A stretch of DNA of 64,000 bases, from assembly GCA_964507445.1 (NCBI GenBank), contig CAZDQF010000001.1:1-64000 (forward strand), given 5' to 3'. The translations under genes and the position numbers were made by a program. The notes under the pieces were generated by a model that worked only from the letters and a program-made list of their open reading frames with translations, searched no databases and had not been told where the DNA came from. Source of the DNA: GCA-2683135 sp964507445. Its GTDB lineage: Bacteria; Planctomycetota; GCA-002687715. Below are positions 7,919 to 17,644 of this stretch, in pieces; the first letter of the stretch is position 1; every line of letters begins with the position of its first letter.

Positions 7919-8782
7919 ATGGCGACCCCGAGCATCTCTGTAGTGATCCCTGTGTACAACGCGGAGGAGACCCTCCGGCGCTGTGTGAACGCCTGCCTTC
8001 GTCAGGAGACGGAGCCCGAGCAGGTCATTGTGGTGGACAACAACTCGCAGGACGGCTCCGCGGCCATCGCGGGACAGCTCCCGGTGACCCTGGTCCACGA
8101 GCCGGTTCAGGGTTCCTACGCCGCCCGCAACCGTGGGGTGGCGGAGTCCACGGGTGAGGTGCTGGCGTTCACGGATCCGGACTGTGTCCCGCGTCGGAAG
8201 TGGATCACGGAGCTGCTCCGGCCGTTCGAGGACCCGGAGGTGCAGATCTCCATCGGCCGGGCCATCCCCCACAGCCGCTCCGTCACCATGCGAACGGTGG
8301 GAGACTACGAGCACACCCGCGACGCCGTGGTGTTCGACGGCGAGGACGCGGACCTCTATTACGGTCACACCAACTGCATGGCGGTGCGGCGCACCCTCCT
8401 CGATGAGCAGGGTGGGTTCGACGATCGCATGCGAGGTGGGGACGTGATCGCGGTGCAGCGATGCGTGGAGCAGCACGGCTGCAATTCGGTGCGCTACGTC
8501 CCGGACGCCCACGTCGTTCACCTGGAGGTGGACCGCCTCCGCGTCTTCCTGAAGAAGGTCTACACCTACGGCTGGAGCAACCAGACCTACAAGACGGTCG
8601 TGCCGAAGCGGGTGCTCAGTCGTGGCGAACGCTGGGACTTGTTTCGGCGTATCGTCAAGGAATGTGGTTACTCCCGTCCCCGCGCCCTGCTGCTGCTCTC
8701 CGTGCTGGGCCTCGAGGGCATGGCGTGGAGATTGGGGACCCTGCGGGCCGCCATCGCCGGCGGCCGTGAACCGACGGACTGA
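7919..8782 (+). CDS. Family 2 glycosyltransferase
   Basis: About 287 residues. GT-A fold features: SISVVIPVYNAEETLRRCV at the N-terminus, VVDNNSQDGSA, NRGVAESTGEVLAFTDPDC (the DxD-type metal site is DPDC). ATG 7919 starts directly at the conserved strand; GTG 7910 is an alternative. It probably transfers a sugar to a lipid-linked or surface glycan. First of three tightly packed genes: nine bases separate it from the next glycosyltransferase. The donor and acceptor cannot be told from sequence. The 193 bases upstream, after the sigma gene, hold no recognised gene. Confidence 0.88.
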   Translation: MATPSISVVIPVYNAEETLRRCVNACLRQETEPEQVIVVDNNSQDGSAAIAGQLPVTLVHEPVQGSYAARNRGVAESTGEVLAFTDPDCVPRRKWITELLRPFEDPEVQISIGRAIPHSRSVTMRTVGDYEHTRDAVVFDGEDADLYYGHTNCMAVRRTLLDEQGGFDDRMRGGDVIAVQRCVEQHGCNSVRYVPDAHVVHLEVDRLRVFLKKVYTYGWSNQTYKTVVPKRVLSRGERWDLFRRIVKECGYSRPRALLLLSVLGLEGMAWRLGTLRAAIAGGREPTD

Positions 8783-8791
8783 GCCGCTCTC

Positions 8792-9766
8792 ATGACCGCA
8801 GCCCCTCAACTGACCATCGTCGTCACCCCCCGGGAGCAGTTCGGGATCGCGGAGCGATCACTGGAGTCCATCCTGGAGCACACCTCCGTTCCTCATCGGT
8901 TGATCTACGTGGACGGCAACTCCCCTCCCCCGGTGGCGGACTACCTGCGCGGTCGCGCCCGGGAGCGGGGCTTCATGCTGCTCCGCTCCGATAGCTACCT
9001 GACCCCCAACCACGCTCGCAACTGGGCGTTCAGCCACGTGGACACGGACTACGTCATGTTCGTGGACAACGACGTGGTGGTGACCCCCGGCTGGGTGGAG
9101 CCGCTGTTGAGGCGAATGGAGGAGGACGACGCCTGGGCCGTGGGCCCGCTCTACTTCGAAGGGCAACCCGAGGAGCAGATCATCCACATGGCGGGAGGTG
9201 TTTACGAGTGGGAAGGCGAGGCCCCCAGGCGAGCCTTCCACACCGGCCATCTCCTGCAGAAGACCCGGTTGCCAGACCTGGACCAGCCGCTCACCGCCGG
9301 CCCCTGCAGCTTCGTCGAATTCCACTGCATGCTGGTGCGGCGCGAGGTCCTGGCCCGCCTGGGGCCGCTGGATGAGGAGCTGATGAACACACGCGAACAC
9401 CTGGACCTCTGCCTCGCCATCGAGTCGGAGGGAGGGACGGTGTGGTTCGAGCCCGAGTCCGTGGTCTCCTACATAACTCCCCCGCCCCTGCGCCCGTTCG
9501 ACCGGGAGTACTTCGCGCTCCGTTGGAGCGAGGGGTGGACGCTCAGGAGCCTGCGGCGATTCCGGCGGAAGCACGGGATCGCTCCGGAGTACGAGAAGCG
9601 CGCGGTGGTGTCCGCGGCTCGACGTTTGGTGGCCTATCCCTTGGTGACCCGGTTCGCTTCCTGGTTCGGTGCCTGGGGCGAGCGTCGCCTCCTCGGTCTG
9701 TTCATGATGTTCGAGCGGTTCGGGAACCGGTTGCGCCATCGTGAAAAGGCCGGGTCTCGTACGTGA
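8792..9766 (+). CDS. Family 2 glycosyltransferase
   Basis: 324 residues. LTIVVTPREQFGIAERSLESI at the N-terminus, IYVDGNSPPP, then NHARNWAF and YVMFVDNDVVVTPGW, in which VDNDV is the DxD metal-binding site. C-terminal GPLDEELMNTREHLDLCLAIE is the usual acceptor-side ED/HxDL segment. It sits between another GT2 and a polysaccharide flippase; its stop codon overlaps the flippase GTG start (GTGA at 9763-9766). Likely part of a surface glycan assembly unit. Specificity unknown. Confidence 0.87.
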   Translation: MTAAPQLTIVVTPREQFGIAERSLESILEHTSVPHRLIYVDGNSPPPVADYLRGRARERGFMLLRSDSYLTPNHARNWAFSHVDTDYVMFVDNDVVVTPGWVEPLLRRMEEDDAWAVGPLYFEGQPEEQIIHMAGGVYEWEGEAPRRAFHTGHLLQKTRLPDLDQPLTAGPCSFVEFHCMLVRREVLARLGPLDEELMNTREHLDLCLAIESEGGTVWFEPESVVSYITPPPLRPFDREYFALRWSEGWTLRSLRRFRRKHGIAPEYEKRAVVSAARRLVAYPLVTRFASWFGAWGERRLLGLFMMFERFGNRLRHREKAGSRT

Positions 9767-11262
9767 CGGCGCCTCCGTCGTCTCCCGGTGACTCCGGGCC
9801 CTCCTCCAATCTGACCCGCCGGGGCGCTCGTGGGGGCCTGATCGTCGTCTCGTCCAGCTGGGTGCAGCTGGCCATCGTCATGGGGGCCACCATGACCCTG
9901 GCTCGGCTGTTGAGCCCGGCGGACTTCGGGATCCTGGCCATGGCCATCGTGGTGGTGGGGTTCGTGGACTCCTTCCGGGACTTCGGCCTGTCCTACGCCC
10001 TGGTCCACGAAGAGCGGTTCGACTCAGCGCAGGCCGACGCGTTGTTCCGGCTCGGCCTCAGGTTGAACATCCTGCTGGCGCTCGGTGCCCTGGGATTGTC
10101 CGCGGTAGCGGCGTGGTTCTTCGAGGAGCCCCGGGTGATCCCCGTGGTGGCGATCATCACCGTGGGCATGTTCGCCCGCGGAGTCACCGCCGTTCACGGG
10201 GGCCTGCTGGAGCGGGACCTGCGCTTCGGTGCGGTGGCGGCGGCGGCCATCGGAACAGAGCTGGTGGCCGCTGCGGTGGGGATCACCCTCGCCCTGGCGG
10301 GGTACGGGTTCTGGGCGCTGGCGATTCAGCAGGCGGTCTCTCTACTCTCTCGCGCCGGGGCCACCTGGGTGATCAGCGGCTGGCGCCCTCGAGTGAGCGG
10401 AGGCGGGGCCGCGGCGGTTGAGGGCATGCGCCGCTACGGCGCCCAGACGACGTGGGTGCGGGCGGTGAATCAACTCACCGAGTCCTTTGACCGCATGATC
10501 GTGGGTCGCCTGTGGGACAGCGCAACCCTGGGCCTCTACCAGGCGGCGCGCCGCTGGTCGGAGATCGCTCCGCAACAGCTCATCGTCTCCGTGAAGCCCG
10601 TGGCGGTGGCCACCCTGAGTCGCTTGCGCGACGACGTAGCCCTGTACCGGGCCGTGGCCCGTGACCTGTTCGAGGCGTCCCTCCTCCCCACCTTGGCCTT
10701 GCTGGCGTACCTGGTGGCGGACGCGGAGAACGTGGTGGGCCTGTTGTTGGGCGATCAGTGGCTGGACGCGGTCCACGCGTTCCGTTGCCTCGGGGCCGCA
10801 GCCTTCATGGCGGCCATCGGCCGACAGATGACCTGGGTGTACCTGGCGGAAGGGCGTACAGGCGTGCGGCTTCGCTGGATCCTCGTCTCGCGACCGCTCT
10901 ACCTGGTAGCCGTGGTCCTCGGGGTGCCGTGGGGCTCGGAGGGCGTCGCGGCGGCCGTGGCGCTCGCCTACGCGATCATCGCCGTCCCGGGGGTGTGGTT
11001 CGCGCTCCGTGGATCGCAGTTGCGTGGAACGGACTACTGGACATCGTGGTGGCGTCCGGCGCTCACCTCGGTGGCGGCGGGCGTTGCGGTGTACGCGTCG
11101 CAGCGGCGTCTCGCGCTGGATTCCCACGTGGCCCTCCGGGTGGGTGCGGGGGTTGGCGTGTTTGTGACCGCCCACCTGACGGGATGGTGCGTGTTGCCCG
11201 GCGGTCGGGCGCGGCTGCGAGGGCTCCTCGGACGGGTCCGCGCCGCCGTGCAGCAGGGCTGA
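9763..11262 (+). CDS. Polysaccharide flippase (MOP/Wzx-like)
   Basis: 499 residues with about a dozen hydrophobic segments, e.g. WVQLAIVMGATMTLARLLSP, GILAMAIVVVGFVDS, AVGITLALAGYGFWALAI and LYLVAVVLGV. The N-terminal ARLLSPADFGILAMA and the SFDRMIVGRLWDSATLGLYQAAR segment are characteristic of Polysacc_synt_3 lipopolysaccharide flippases. It would move lipid-linked oligosaccharide across the inner membrane. GTG start at 9763 overlaps the preceding stop by four bases, so the three genes from 7919 probably form one operon. Convergent with the GT4 gene; the 24-base gap contains a short GC-rich inverted repeat (11271-11287). Confidence 0.9.
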   Translation: MTAPPSSPGDSGPSSNLTRRGARGGLIVVSSSWVQLAIVMGATMTLARLLSPADFGILAMAIVVVGFVDSFRDFGLSYALVHEERFDSAQADALFRLGLRLNILLALGALGLSAVAAWFFEEPRVIPVVAIITVGMFARGVTAVHGGLLERDLRFGAVAAAAIGTELVAAAVGITLALAGYGFWALAIQQAVSLLSRAGATWVISGWRPRVSGGGAAAVEGMRRYGAQTTWVRAVNQLTESFDRMIVGRLWDSATLGLYQAARRWSEIAPQQLIVSVKPVAVATLSRLRDDVALYRAVARDLFEASLLPTLALLAYLVADAENVVGLLLGDQWLDAVHAFRCLGAAAFMAAIGRQMTWVYLAEGRTGVRLRWILVSRPLYLVAVVLGVPWGSEGVAAAVALAYAIIAVPGVWFALRGSQLRGTDYWTSWWRPALTSVAAGVAVYASQRRLALDSHVALRVGAGVGVFVTAHLTGWCVLPGGRARLRGLLGRVRAAVQQG

Positions 11263-11286
11263 CGGGAGCCCGGCGCGGCGCCGGGG

Positions 11287-12501
11287 TCAGGAGCAGGCGG
11301 CCCGGTAGAAGGCCTCGAACCGATCCAGCTGCTGTTCCGGTCGGAAATGCTCCAGGACCCTTTCGCGTCCGGCGGTCCCCATGGCTCGTCGCCTGGGGCC
11401 GTCGTGGGCGAGCGCCTCCAGGGCGTCTGCCAGGGCGCCCGCGTCCTCCTTCGGGGTCAGGATTCCGGTGACCCCGTCCTCGATGTTCTCCGCGAGCCCT
11501 TCCGCGTCCGTGCAGACAACGGGCAGCCCCACCGCCTGCGCCTCCAGCACCGCGTTGCAGAACCCCTCCGAGACCGCGGGGTGCAGGAAGACATCTGCGT
11601 GGCGGAGCCGCGCTTCGACCTCTGACCGGGTGATCGTTCCTCGCAGGGTGACAACGGAGCCCAGATCCTGGTCTCGGATGATGGAGCGTAGGGACCCTTC
11701 CAAAGAGCCGCCGCCGATGACCTCGTAGGACAGGTGGACGCCACGATCCTTGAGTCGTCGCACGGCGTCCAGGGCGTGCTCGTAGCCCTTCTTCCACTCC
11801 AGACGACCGACGCTGACGACACGTAGGGGGCGGGAGGCGGACCCCGCGGTGTCCGTGTCTCGACTGGTGGCGGGGGACAGGGCGGCGTCCACCGCCGGGG
11901 TGATGATGTCGGCCGCGGGGACGCCGTCGTAACCGCGCTCCCGTGCGCGATCGCGGAGGTCGTTGGAGATGAAGTGCAGTCGGGTCGCCCGTCTCCAGAC
12001 GCCGCTGTAGAACTCCGGGTCTTCGATCCCGTCACCGCAGATGTCCCAACCACGGAACGACACGGTGACCGGGCAGTCCAGGTCCTCCGCCAGGGCGAGG
12101 CGGAACCTGGCGGCGCCGCCGAACTCGAAGTGGACCACGTCCGGTCGCAACCGCAGAAACGGCGCGGCGAAGACCAGCCGTGCCAGCAGGCCGGCCGTCG
12201 GGCGCCGCAGGTTGCGTGAGAGGAAGGTCAGGAAGGCCAGGGGACGCGTGGCCATGGTCACCGCCAATCGTCCGGCGGCGGTGATGAGCAGCGGCAGGGA
12301 TCTTGAGCGGTCCCAGGCGTGGACCCGCCCGCGGACGCCAGGGTGGGCGGCCAGGTTCGGGAACATGGCCCAGACGTCCGGGTGGTGGTTCTCCGCCACC
12401 AGGTGGACGTCGTGCCCTCGCTCCAGCAGACCGAGGAACTTGTCCACGATGAAGGTCTCGGAGACCTTCGGGAAGTTATGAACGACGAGGATGATCCTCA
12501 T
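11287..12501 (-). CDS. Family 4 glycosyltransferase (GT-B)
   Basis: 404 residues. N-terminal MRIILVVHNFPKVSETFI with the typical ETF segment of GT4 enzymes of the colanic acid WcaL type; the C-terminal half has VVSVGRLEWKKGYEHALDAV, the acceptor loop VFLHPAVSEGFCNAVLEAQA (E-x7-E motif) and GLPVVCTD. A retaining glycosyltransferase using a nucleotide sugar. It lies convergent to the GT2/flippase operon and probably works on the same surface polysaccharide. 75 bases separate it from the divergent kinase at 12577. Confidence 0.9.
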   Translation of the reverse strand: MRIILVVHNFPKVSETFIVDKFLGLLERGHDVHLVAENHHPDVWAMFPNLAAHPGVRGRVHAWDRSRSLPLLITAAGRLAVTMATRPLAFLTFLSRNLRRPTAGLLARLVFAAPFLRLRPDVVHFEFGGAARFRLALAEDLDCPVTVSFRGWDICGDGIEDPEFYSGVWRRATRLHFISNDLRDRARERGYDGVPAADIITPAVDAALSPATSRDTDTAGSASRPLRVVSVGRLEWKKGYEHALDAVRRLKDRGVHLSYEVIGGGSLEGSLRSIIRDQDLGSVVTLRGTITRSEVEARLRHADVFLHPAVSEGFCNAVLEAQAVGLPVVCTDAEGLAENIEDGVTGILTPKEDAGALADALEALAHDGPRRRAMGTAGRERVLEHFRPEQQLDRFEAFYRAACS

Positions 12502-12576
12502 GCGGGCTGGTCTTGCGCCGGTCCCGACTTCGGCGCTCCCGGTCCGGGGGATTCGGTTGGCGACAGTGGTCGCGCC

Positions 12577-15234
12577 ATGACGACATTGAGTTTAGATTGT
12601 ATCCCCGTGAGTTCCGGCGAAACGAACAAAGGTCCCCGGGCGACCGGTGCATCGGGGGTGGAGCGTGATCTGGCGTTGAACGGATTCCTCCGTCGCTACA
12701 TGCAGGACCAGGCGCTGGGCAGGGTTCGCGAACTGTGCGACTACGAGGCGGCGTTCCCCGGCCACGAGGAGGCCATCCGAGCCGAGTGGGAGGCGTTGCA
12801 GTCGGACGCTCTCTCCTCCTCCACGGTGGGTCTCACCGAACCCCTCGAGATCGGTCCCTTCACGGCCCACGCGGAGCTGGGCCGCGGCAGCCAGGGGATC
12901 GTCTACCGCGCGCGGGACCCGCGCTTGGACCGGGACGTGGCCCTGAAGGTGGTGCCCACGGCCGGTCTGGAGCCGGAGACCCTGGAGCGGCTGCGTCGCG
13001 AGGCGACGACCCTGGCGCGGTTGGAACACCCGGGGATCTGCTCCGTGCACGAGATGGGCCTGTCCGGCGCCGTGGCATGGATCGCCATGCCTCTGGTGCA
13101 GGGAGAGACTCTGGCCGATGTCCTGTCGGCGCGAGTGCGACCGGATCGCCCGTGGCTCGACCGCTGCGTCAAGTGGGTCAGGGACGTGGCCCTGGCGGCG
13201 CACTCGGCCCATGAGGAGGGGGTCCTCCATCGCGACCTGAAGCCGGGCAACGTCATGATCCGGTCTGGCGCCGGTCCGGTGATCCTGGATTTCGGGTTGG
13301 CCCGGGACCTGGACCCTGTAGCAGCCACCCTGACCCGCACCGGCGATTTTCTCGGGACTCCCGCCTATATGGCGCCGGAACAGCTCGAGCCGAGGCTGGG
13401 AGCGGTGGCCGTGCGATCGGACGTGTGGGCGCTGGGCGCCATCCTGTTCGAGTGCTGCACCCTGACGCGCCCCTTCGGCGGCGCCACGGTCTCGGAACTC
13501 TCGCGCCGGGTCACGGATACAGCGGCCCCCGCGGCCCATGACGTCAACCGCGCCGTGCCGCGGGACCTCTCCCTGATCATCGCCCGGGCGCTGGAACGGG
13601 ACGCATTCCGCCGCTACGACACCGCCGCCGCACTCGCCGACGACCTGGACCGTTGGCTCGAGGGGCTGCCCGTGTCGGCGCGCCCGGTCGGTCTTCCCGG
13701 GCGGTTGGCTCGGTGGGCGCGCCGACGCCCTGCCCTCGCGGCGGTGGCGGGGGCCTTGGTGGCGACGCTGGCGCTGGCCTCCGCTGGGTTGATCTCGCAG
13801 AACCTGGTGCTGCGCAGCGCGGAGACGGACCTGACGAAGGCGCTCGCATCGGAGCGGGAACGCCGCGCGGAGGCGGAGGCGGAGGCGCAGCGCGCCGAGC
13901 GGGTGCTGGGGTTCCTCGAGACTTCCATCATCCGGGCGACGGATGGCCGCACCAACGCGGCCCTGAAGAGGGCCGTAGGGGGCGGCGAGAACGTGGACAT
14001 CCGCACGCTGCTGACCCACGCTGCGGAGAACATCGGGGATCGTTTCAGCGCGTACCCCGGGACGGAGTGCATGATCCGCGACTCCCTGGGACGGGCCCTG
14101 GAGGGGCAGGGCCTGCACGAGCAAGTGATCAACGTCATGGAGCCGGCCCTCCCCCTGGCGGCTGAGGCGTTCGGAGCGCAGTCCCCGGAGATGCGCCTCC
14201 TCAAGGCTCGACTCGGTCATTCCCTCCTGTTCTCCGGGCAGGCGGCGCGTGCGGTGGAGGTGCTGGAAGAGCTCGTCTCGGGGTACGATCCCGGAGACGC
14301 CGAAACGACCGAGGAGATGTTGGCGGCGGAGGGCGAACTGGCGCTGGCGTATCAGCAGGTGGAGAAATCGGAGAAAGCCATCGCCTGCTATCGCTCGATC
14401 CTCCGGCGCGGGGAAGGCAAGCTCGCGCCTCATTCCGAGGTCATGGTCGAGGCGCGTTCTCACCTTGCGCTGGTGCTGTGGACCACGGGGGCTACGGACG
14501 AGGCGTGTCGTGAACTGAGCCGTGTCGTTGAGGTGGAACTGGACCAGGAGGCCCCCCGGGCACACGTGCTCTGTCAGAACCTGCGTTCCCTCGCCACCAT
14601 GCAATGGAAGGGTGGGGACAAGGAGGAGTCTGTCACGACCCTGGATCAGGCGCTGAAGTACGCCCGCTCGGCTCACGGGGATGCGCACCCCAACACCATG
14701 GACATCCGCCGGGACAAGGCCATGCAGTACCGACTCCGTGGCATGCTGGCGGAGGCCGTGACGCAGCTGGAGTCCAACATCCAGTTCATGGAGGGCATGG
14801 CGGAGCCGCCCCTGGATCGGATCCTGGCGGCGTTGCGGTCGGCCTCCGAGATGCTGTTGAAGCTGAAGCGTCACGGGGACGCCGCCCGTTGCCTGACCCG
14901 CATGGCCAGTTTCGAACGACGGAGAGGGAGCGTCCCGGCGGGACGTCGGGCGACCACGGCCCTGGCCATCGTGTCCGCGTGGCTCGGCGCCGGCGAGAAG
15001 GACGCTGCCCTGGCGGCGCTCGACGTGGCCCTCCCCCTGCTGGAGTCCCTGGACCGGGAACAACTCACGCCCCTGCTCGGACCCCTGGAGACGGTCAGCA
15101 TCCGGGGCCTGGAGCTGTGGGGGAAGGACGCGCCCGCGGTCCTCAAGGCCGCGAAGCTGGCGGCGGACGCGTTGGAAGCCGCGGCGGCCACGGACCGCGC
15201 GACTGCCCTCCGCAAGCGCATCCGCCGACCGTGA
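12577..15234 (+). CDS. Hanks-type Ser/Thr kinase with C-terminal TPR region
   Basis: About 885 residues from ATG 12577; an in-frame GTG at 12607 is an alternative, and the open frame upstream is antisense to the GT4 gene. Kinase domain about residues 90-360: GRGSQGIVY, DVALKVV, HRDLKPGN, ILDFGLARD, GTPAYMAPEQL. A transmembrane segment lies at about 384-408 (ALAAVAGALVATLALASAGLI). A short coiled coil (RERRAEAEAEAQRAERVLGFLE) follows, then TPR-like helical repeats to the end, such as LRLLKARLGHSLLFSGQAAR and ELALAYQQVEKSEKAIACY. The kinase faces the cytoplasm and the TPR part the periplasm if the single helix is real. The arrangement matches the kinase at 26551. Confidence 0.9.
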   Translation: MTTLSLDCIPVSSGETNKGPRATGASGVERDLALNGFLRRYMQDQALGRVRELCDYEAAFPGHEEAIRAEWEALQSDALSSSTVGLTEPLEIGPFTAHAELGRGSQGIVYRARDPRLDRDVALKVVPTAGLEPETLERLRREATTLARLEHPGICSVHEMGLSGAVAWIAMPLVQGETLADVLSARVRPDRPWLDRCVKWVRDVALAAHSAHEEGVLHRDLKPGNVMIRSGAGPVILDFGLARDLDPVAATLTRTGDFLGTPAYMAPEQLEPRLGAVAVRSDVWALGAILFECCTLTRPFGGATVSELSRRVTDTAAPAAHDVNRAVPRDLSLIIARALERDAFRRYDTAAALADDLDRWLEGLPVSARPVGLPGRLARWARRRPALAAVAGALVATLALASAGLISQNLVLRSAETDLTKALASERERRAEAEAEAQRAERVLGFLETSIIRATDGRTNAALKRAVGGGENVDIRTLLTHAAENIGDRFSAYPGTECMIRDSLGRALEGQGLHEQVINVMEPALPLAAEAFGAQSPEMRLLKARLGHSLLFSGQAARAVEVLEELVSGYDPGDAETTEEMLAAEGELALAYQQVEKSEKAIACYRSILRRGEGKLAPHSEVMVEARSHLALVLWTTGATDEACRELSRVVEVELDQEAPRAHVLCQNLRSLATMQWKGGDKEESVTTLDQALKYARSAHGDAHPNTMDIRRDKAMQYRLRGMLAEAVTQLESNIQFMEGMAEPPLDRILAALRSASEMLLKLKRHGDAARCLTRMASFERRRGSVPAGRRATTALAIVSAWLGAGEKDAALAALDVALPLLESLDREQLTPLLGPLETVSIRGLELWGKDAPAVLKAAKLAADALEAAAATDRATALRKRIRRP

Positions 15235-15287
15235 GGACTCCATGACCGTGCACGCTCCCGCCGATAGGCGGAGTGGAGTCTTCGCCA

Positions 15288-15596
15288 ATGGACCGCTATC
15301 GGAAAACCGGTGTCGTCGTAGTTGTTTGTGCCTGCGCGGCCCTGCTCGGAGGTTGCGGGGTGACCTTGGGGGACGTGGGCGATGGCGTCTGGGATGTGAC
15401 GGTGTGGACCGTGGAGGGCACCGGCGAGGTGGTGAAGGCGGTGGCCGTGACGGCCGTTGACGTCACCGGTGCGGTGGTCCGGAAGGCGGCGAGCGAAGGC
15501 GCCTCCACATCCGCTGACGTGCAGCGGGCAGGCCTCCCCGCCGCGGCGGTGACGCCCGCGATCCCGTTGCCCGTCTCCGTGGCCCCGGTGCGCTGA
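15288..15596 (+). CDS. Small lipoprotein, unknown function
   Basis: 102 residues from ATG 15288; GGAG nine bases upstream decides this start over the GTG at 15273. Positively charged MDRYRKTG, a hydrophobic stretch VVVVVCACAALLGG and a lipobox LGGC predict cleavage by signal peptidase II and lipid anchoring. The mature part is Val/Ala/Thr/Gly-rich (VWDVTVWTVEGTGEVVKAVAV) with a valine-alternating pattern suggesting amphipathic structure, and ends in a Pro/Ala-rich tail. No known domain. It lies 53 bases after the kinase stop and converges on the sulfatase. Confidence 0.65.
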   Translation: MDRYRKTGVVVVVCACAALLGGCGVTLGDVGDGVWDVTVWTVEGTGEVVKAVAVTAVDVTGAVVRKAASEGASTSADVQRAGLPAAAVTPAIPLPVSVAPVR

Positions 15597-15642
15597 CCGT
15601 GGGCCTGGACCTCGCCGCGGCCTGGTGCCTCGCTGGGGCTTG

Positions 15643-17559
15643 CTACCGGTCGTCCTTGATCGGTCGTCCCACGATCCCGATCTCGGCTGCTGAAGCCCAC
15701 GGCCCACCCTTGGCGGCCGAGAGGACGCGGATGCGGACGTAGCGGCCACGGGCGGGCTCCCCCGACCGCTCCTGGGGTTCCTTGACGGCCTTGAACGAGC
15801 CGCGCAACGCGGGGGCGGGGAACTGATCCGGAGAATCGGAGACCGCCAACTCCCACTGGCCGAACGCCCCGTTCCAGCCGTTGTCCTGTCGAGCCAGGTA
15901 ACGCAGGCCCGTGACGCGATAGGACGCGCCGAGGTCGAGCACCAGCTCGTGTGGGTGTGGCTTCGCGCCTCCCTGCCACTCCGTGTGCCAATGGGTGCGC
16001 GGGCGGCCGTCGATGGCGTTCTTCGCCAGCTTGCGGTTGCTCGTGGACTCGCTGCTGACGGAGACGATCTTGAGCTTCTTGCGCGGGACCAGGCCCTTAC
16101 GAGGCATCTTGCTGACCTTGCGTCCGGCGCTCGCCGGTCGAGGGGCGTCGCCCCACTTGGCGTCCCGGTCCTTCTGGTGATCCGCGGTCTCGGCGAACGT
16201 GCCCGTCACCACCGGCTCATGGGCGGACTCGGCCATGGCGCGCATCTCGGCGATCAGGCCAGGATGCTTGGGCGCGATGTCGTGGGACTCGGAGACGTCC
16301 TTGGTGAGGTCGTAGAGCTCCCAGGGGCCGTTGCGCTTGGACCGGATGGCCTTCCAGTGCCCCTTGCGTACGGCCACCTGCTGACCCAGCTCCCAGTACA
16401 GGAAGGGGTGGTCTTGCTGAGCCCTGCCCGCGGCGTCGGCGCCGATCAACTCGGGGACGATGGAGATGCCGTCCGTGTCCTCAGGAGCGGCGGCGCCCGC
16501 GAACTCCGCCAGGGTCGGCATCACGTCCGGGAAGTACCACAGGTGGTCGCTGACGCGCCCTGCCTGGATGCGGCCGGGCCAGCGGGCGATCATGGGGACG
16601 CGCAGGCCTCCTTCATAGAGCCTGCCCTTGTGGCCGCGAAAGGCGACGCCGGTGGCCGGGTTGACGTTGGGGCCGTGAAAGCCGCGGGCGTGGTCCTTGT
16701 CACGGAAGTAGTCGTTGCCGCCGTTGTCGCCGCAGAACACCACCAGGGTGTTGTCCTCCAGGCCCAGCTCCCGCAGCAGGTCCAGGATCTCCCCTACCTG
16801 CCGATCCAACATGGTCACCATGGCGGCGTACCGCCGCGCCACCTCCGGCCAGGGGCGGTCCTTGTACAGCTGCCAGGCCGGGTCTTCGTCGGGGATGTTG
16901 AACATCCCGTGGGGCGGCGTCACCGGCATGTAGCAGAGGAAGGGGCGGTCCTTGTTCTCGCGGATGAAGTCCTTGGCGCCATTGACGATGGTGTAGTGGG
17001 AGTAGGTCTCGCCGGATGCGCCGCCACGGTTGCCTTTCAGCGGCACCTCCTCGCTGTTGCGCACGATGTAGGCGGGGTAGTAGCTGTGGGCGTGGACCTG
17101 ATCGTAGTAGCCGAGGAAGGTGTCGAAGCCGTGCTGCTCCGGGACACCCGTGGAGCCGCGGCCGCCGCATCCCCACTTGCCGAAGCCGCCGGTGGCGTAG
17201 CCGGCGCGCTTGAGCACCGACGCCACCGTCTCCTCCCCCGCCCGCAGCGGCGTGCCGCCGCCGTTGCTGCGCACCGACGTGTGCCCCGAGTGCTTGCCGG
17301 TCATCAGACACGCCCGGGTCGGCGCGCACAACGACGACCCGGCGAGGGCCTGGGTGAAGCGCACCCCCTCGGCGGCCATGGCGTCGATACGGGGTGTCTG
17401 GATGTGAGGGTTGCCCATGCAGGACAGCTCGTAGTAGCCGAGCTCGTCCGCCATGATGTAGACGAAGTTGGGCTTCTTCTCCTGACCCGGGGCGGCGCCG
17501 GCGAGGGCGAAGCAGAGGGCCAGGGACAGCGAGCGGCGGAAGAAGCTGGTGAGGTGCAT
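15643..17559 (-). CDS. Secreted sulfatase with C-terminal F5/8-type (discoidin-like) domain
   Basis: 638 residues from ATG 17559; the open frame extends further upstream but lies antisense, and this ATG begins a clean signal peptide (FFRRSLSLALCFALAGAAPGQ). The S1 sulfatase core follows: NFVYIMADELGY (metal site, Asp-Glu in place of the usual Asp-Asp) and SSLCAPTRACLMTGK, with Cys78 in the C-x-P-x-R motif that is converted to formylglycine; later FCGDNGGNDYF and a KGHWKAIR segment. From about residue 495 an F5/8 type C-like region (AIDGRPRTHWHTEW, ELVLDLGASYRVTGLRYLAR, YVRIRVL) probably binds carbohydrate. Likely role: desulfation of sulfated polysaccharides outside the cytoplasm. It follows the kinase gene by 85 bases on the same strand. 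Confidence 0.92.
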   Translation of the reverse strand: MHLTSFFRRSLSLALCFALAGAAPGQEKKPNFVYIMADELGYYELSCMGNPHIQTPRIDAMAAEGVRFTQALAGSSLCAPTRACLMTGKHSGHTSVRSNGGGTPLRAGEETVASVLKRAGYATGGFGKWGCGGRGSTGVPEQHGFDTFLGYYDQVHAHSYYPAYIVRNSEEVPLKGNRGGASGETYSHYTIVNGAKDFIRENKDRPFLCYMPVTPPHGMFNIPDEDPAWQLYKDRPWPEVARRYAAMVTMLDRQVGEILDLLRELGLEDNTLVVFCGDNGGNDYFRDKDHARGFHGPNVNPATGVAFRGHKGRLYEGGLRVPMIARWPGRIQAGRVSDHLWYFPDVMPTLAEFAGAAAPEDTDGISIVPELIGADAAGRAQQDHPFLYWELGQQVAVRKGHWKAIRSKRNGPWELYDLTKDVSESHDIAPKHPGLIAEMRAMAESAHEPVVTGTFAETADHQKDRDAKWGDAPRPASAGRKVSKMPRKGLVPRKKLKIVSVSSESTSNRKLAKNAIDGRPRTHWHTEWQGGAKPHPHELVLDLGASYRVTGLRYLARQDNGWNGAFGQWELAVSDSPDQFPAPALRGSFKAVKEPQERSGEPARGRYVRIRVLSAAKGGPWASAAEIGIVGRPIKDDR

Positions 17560-17644
17560 GATCGGGTCTCTCAGTCTGGTGGGCGAGCGTGGCGCAGCAA
17601 GGGTCGAGGCCCTCGCGGGTGATGTCAGGTCGTCGGCTGCGTCG

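Noticed and set aside
16700..17329. Arg/Gly-rich open frames overlapping the sulfatase and other genes
   Set aside because: Shadow frames typical of GC-rich DNA; composition is Arg/Pro/Ala-biased and they lack start signals.
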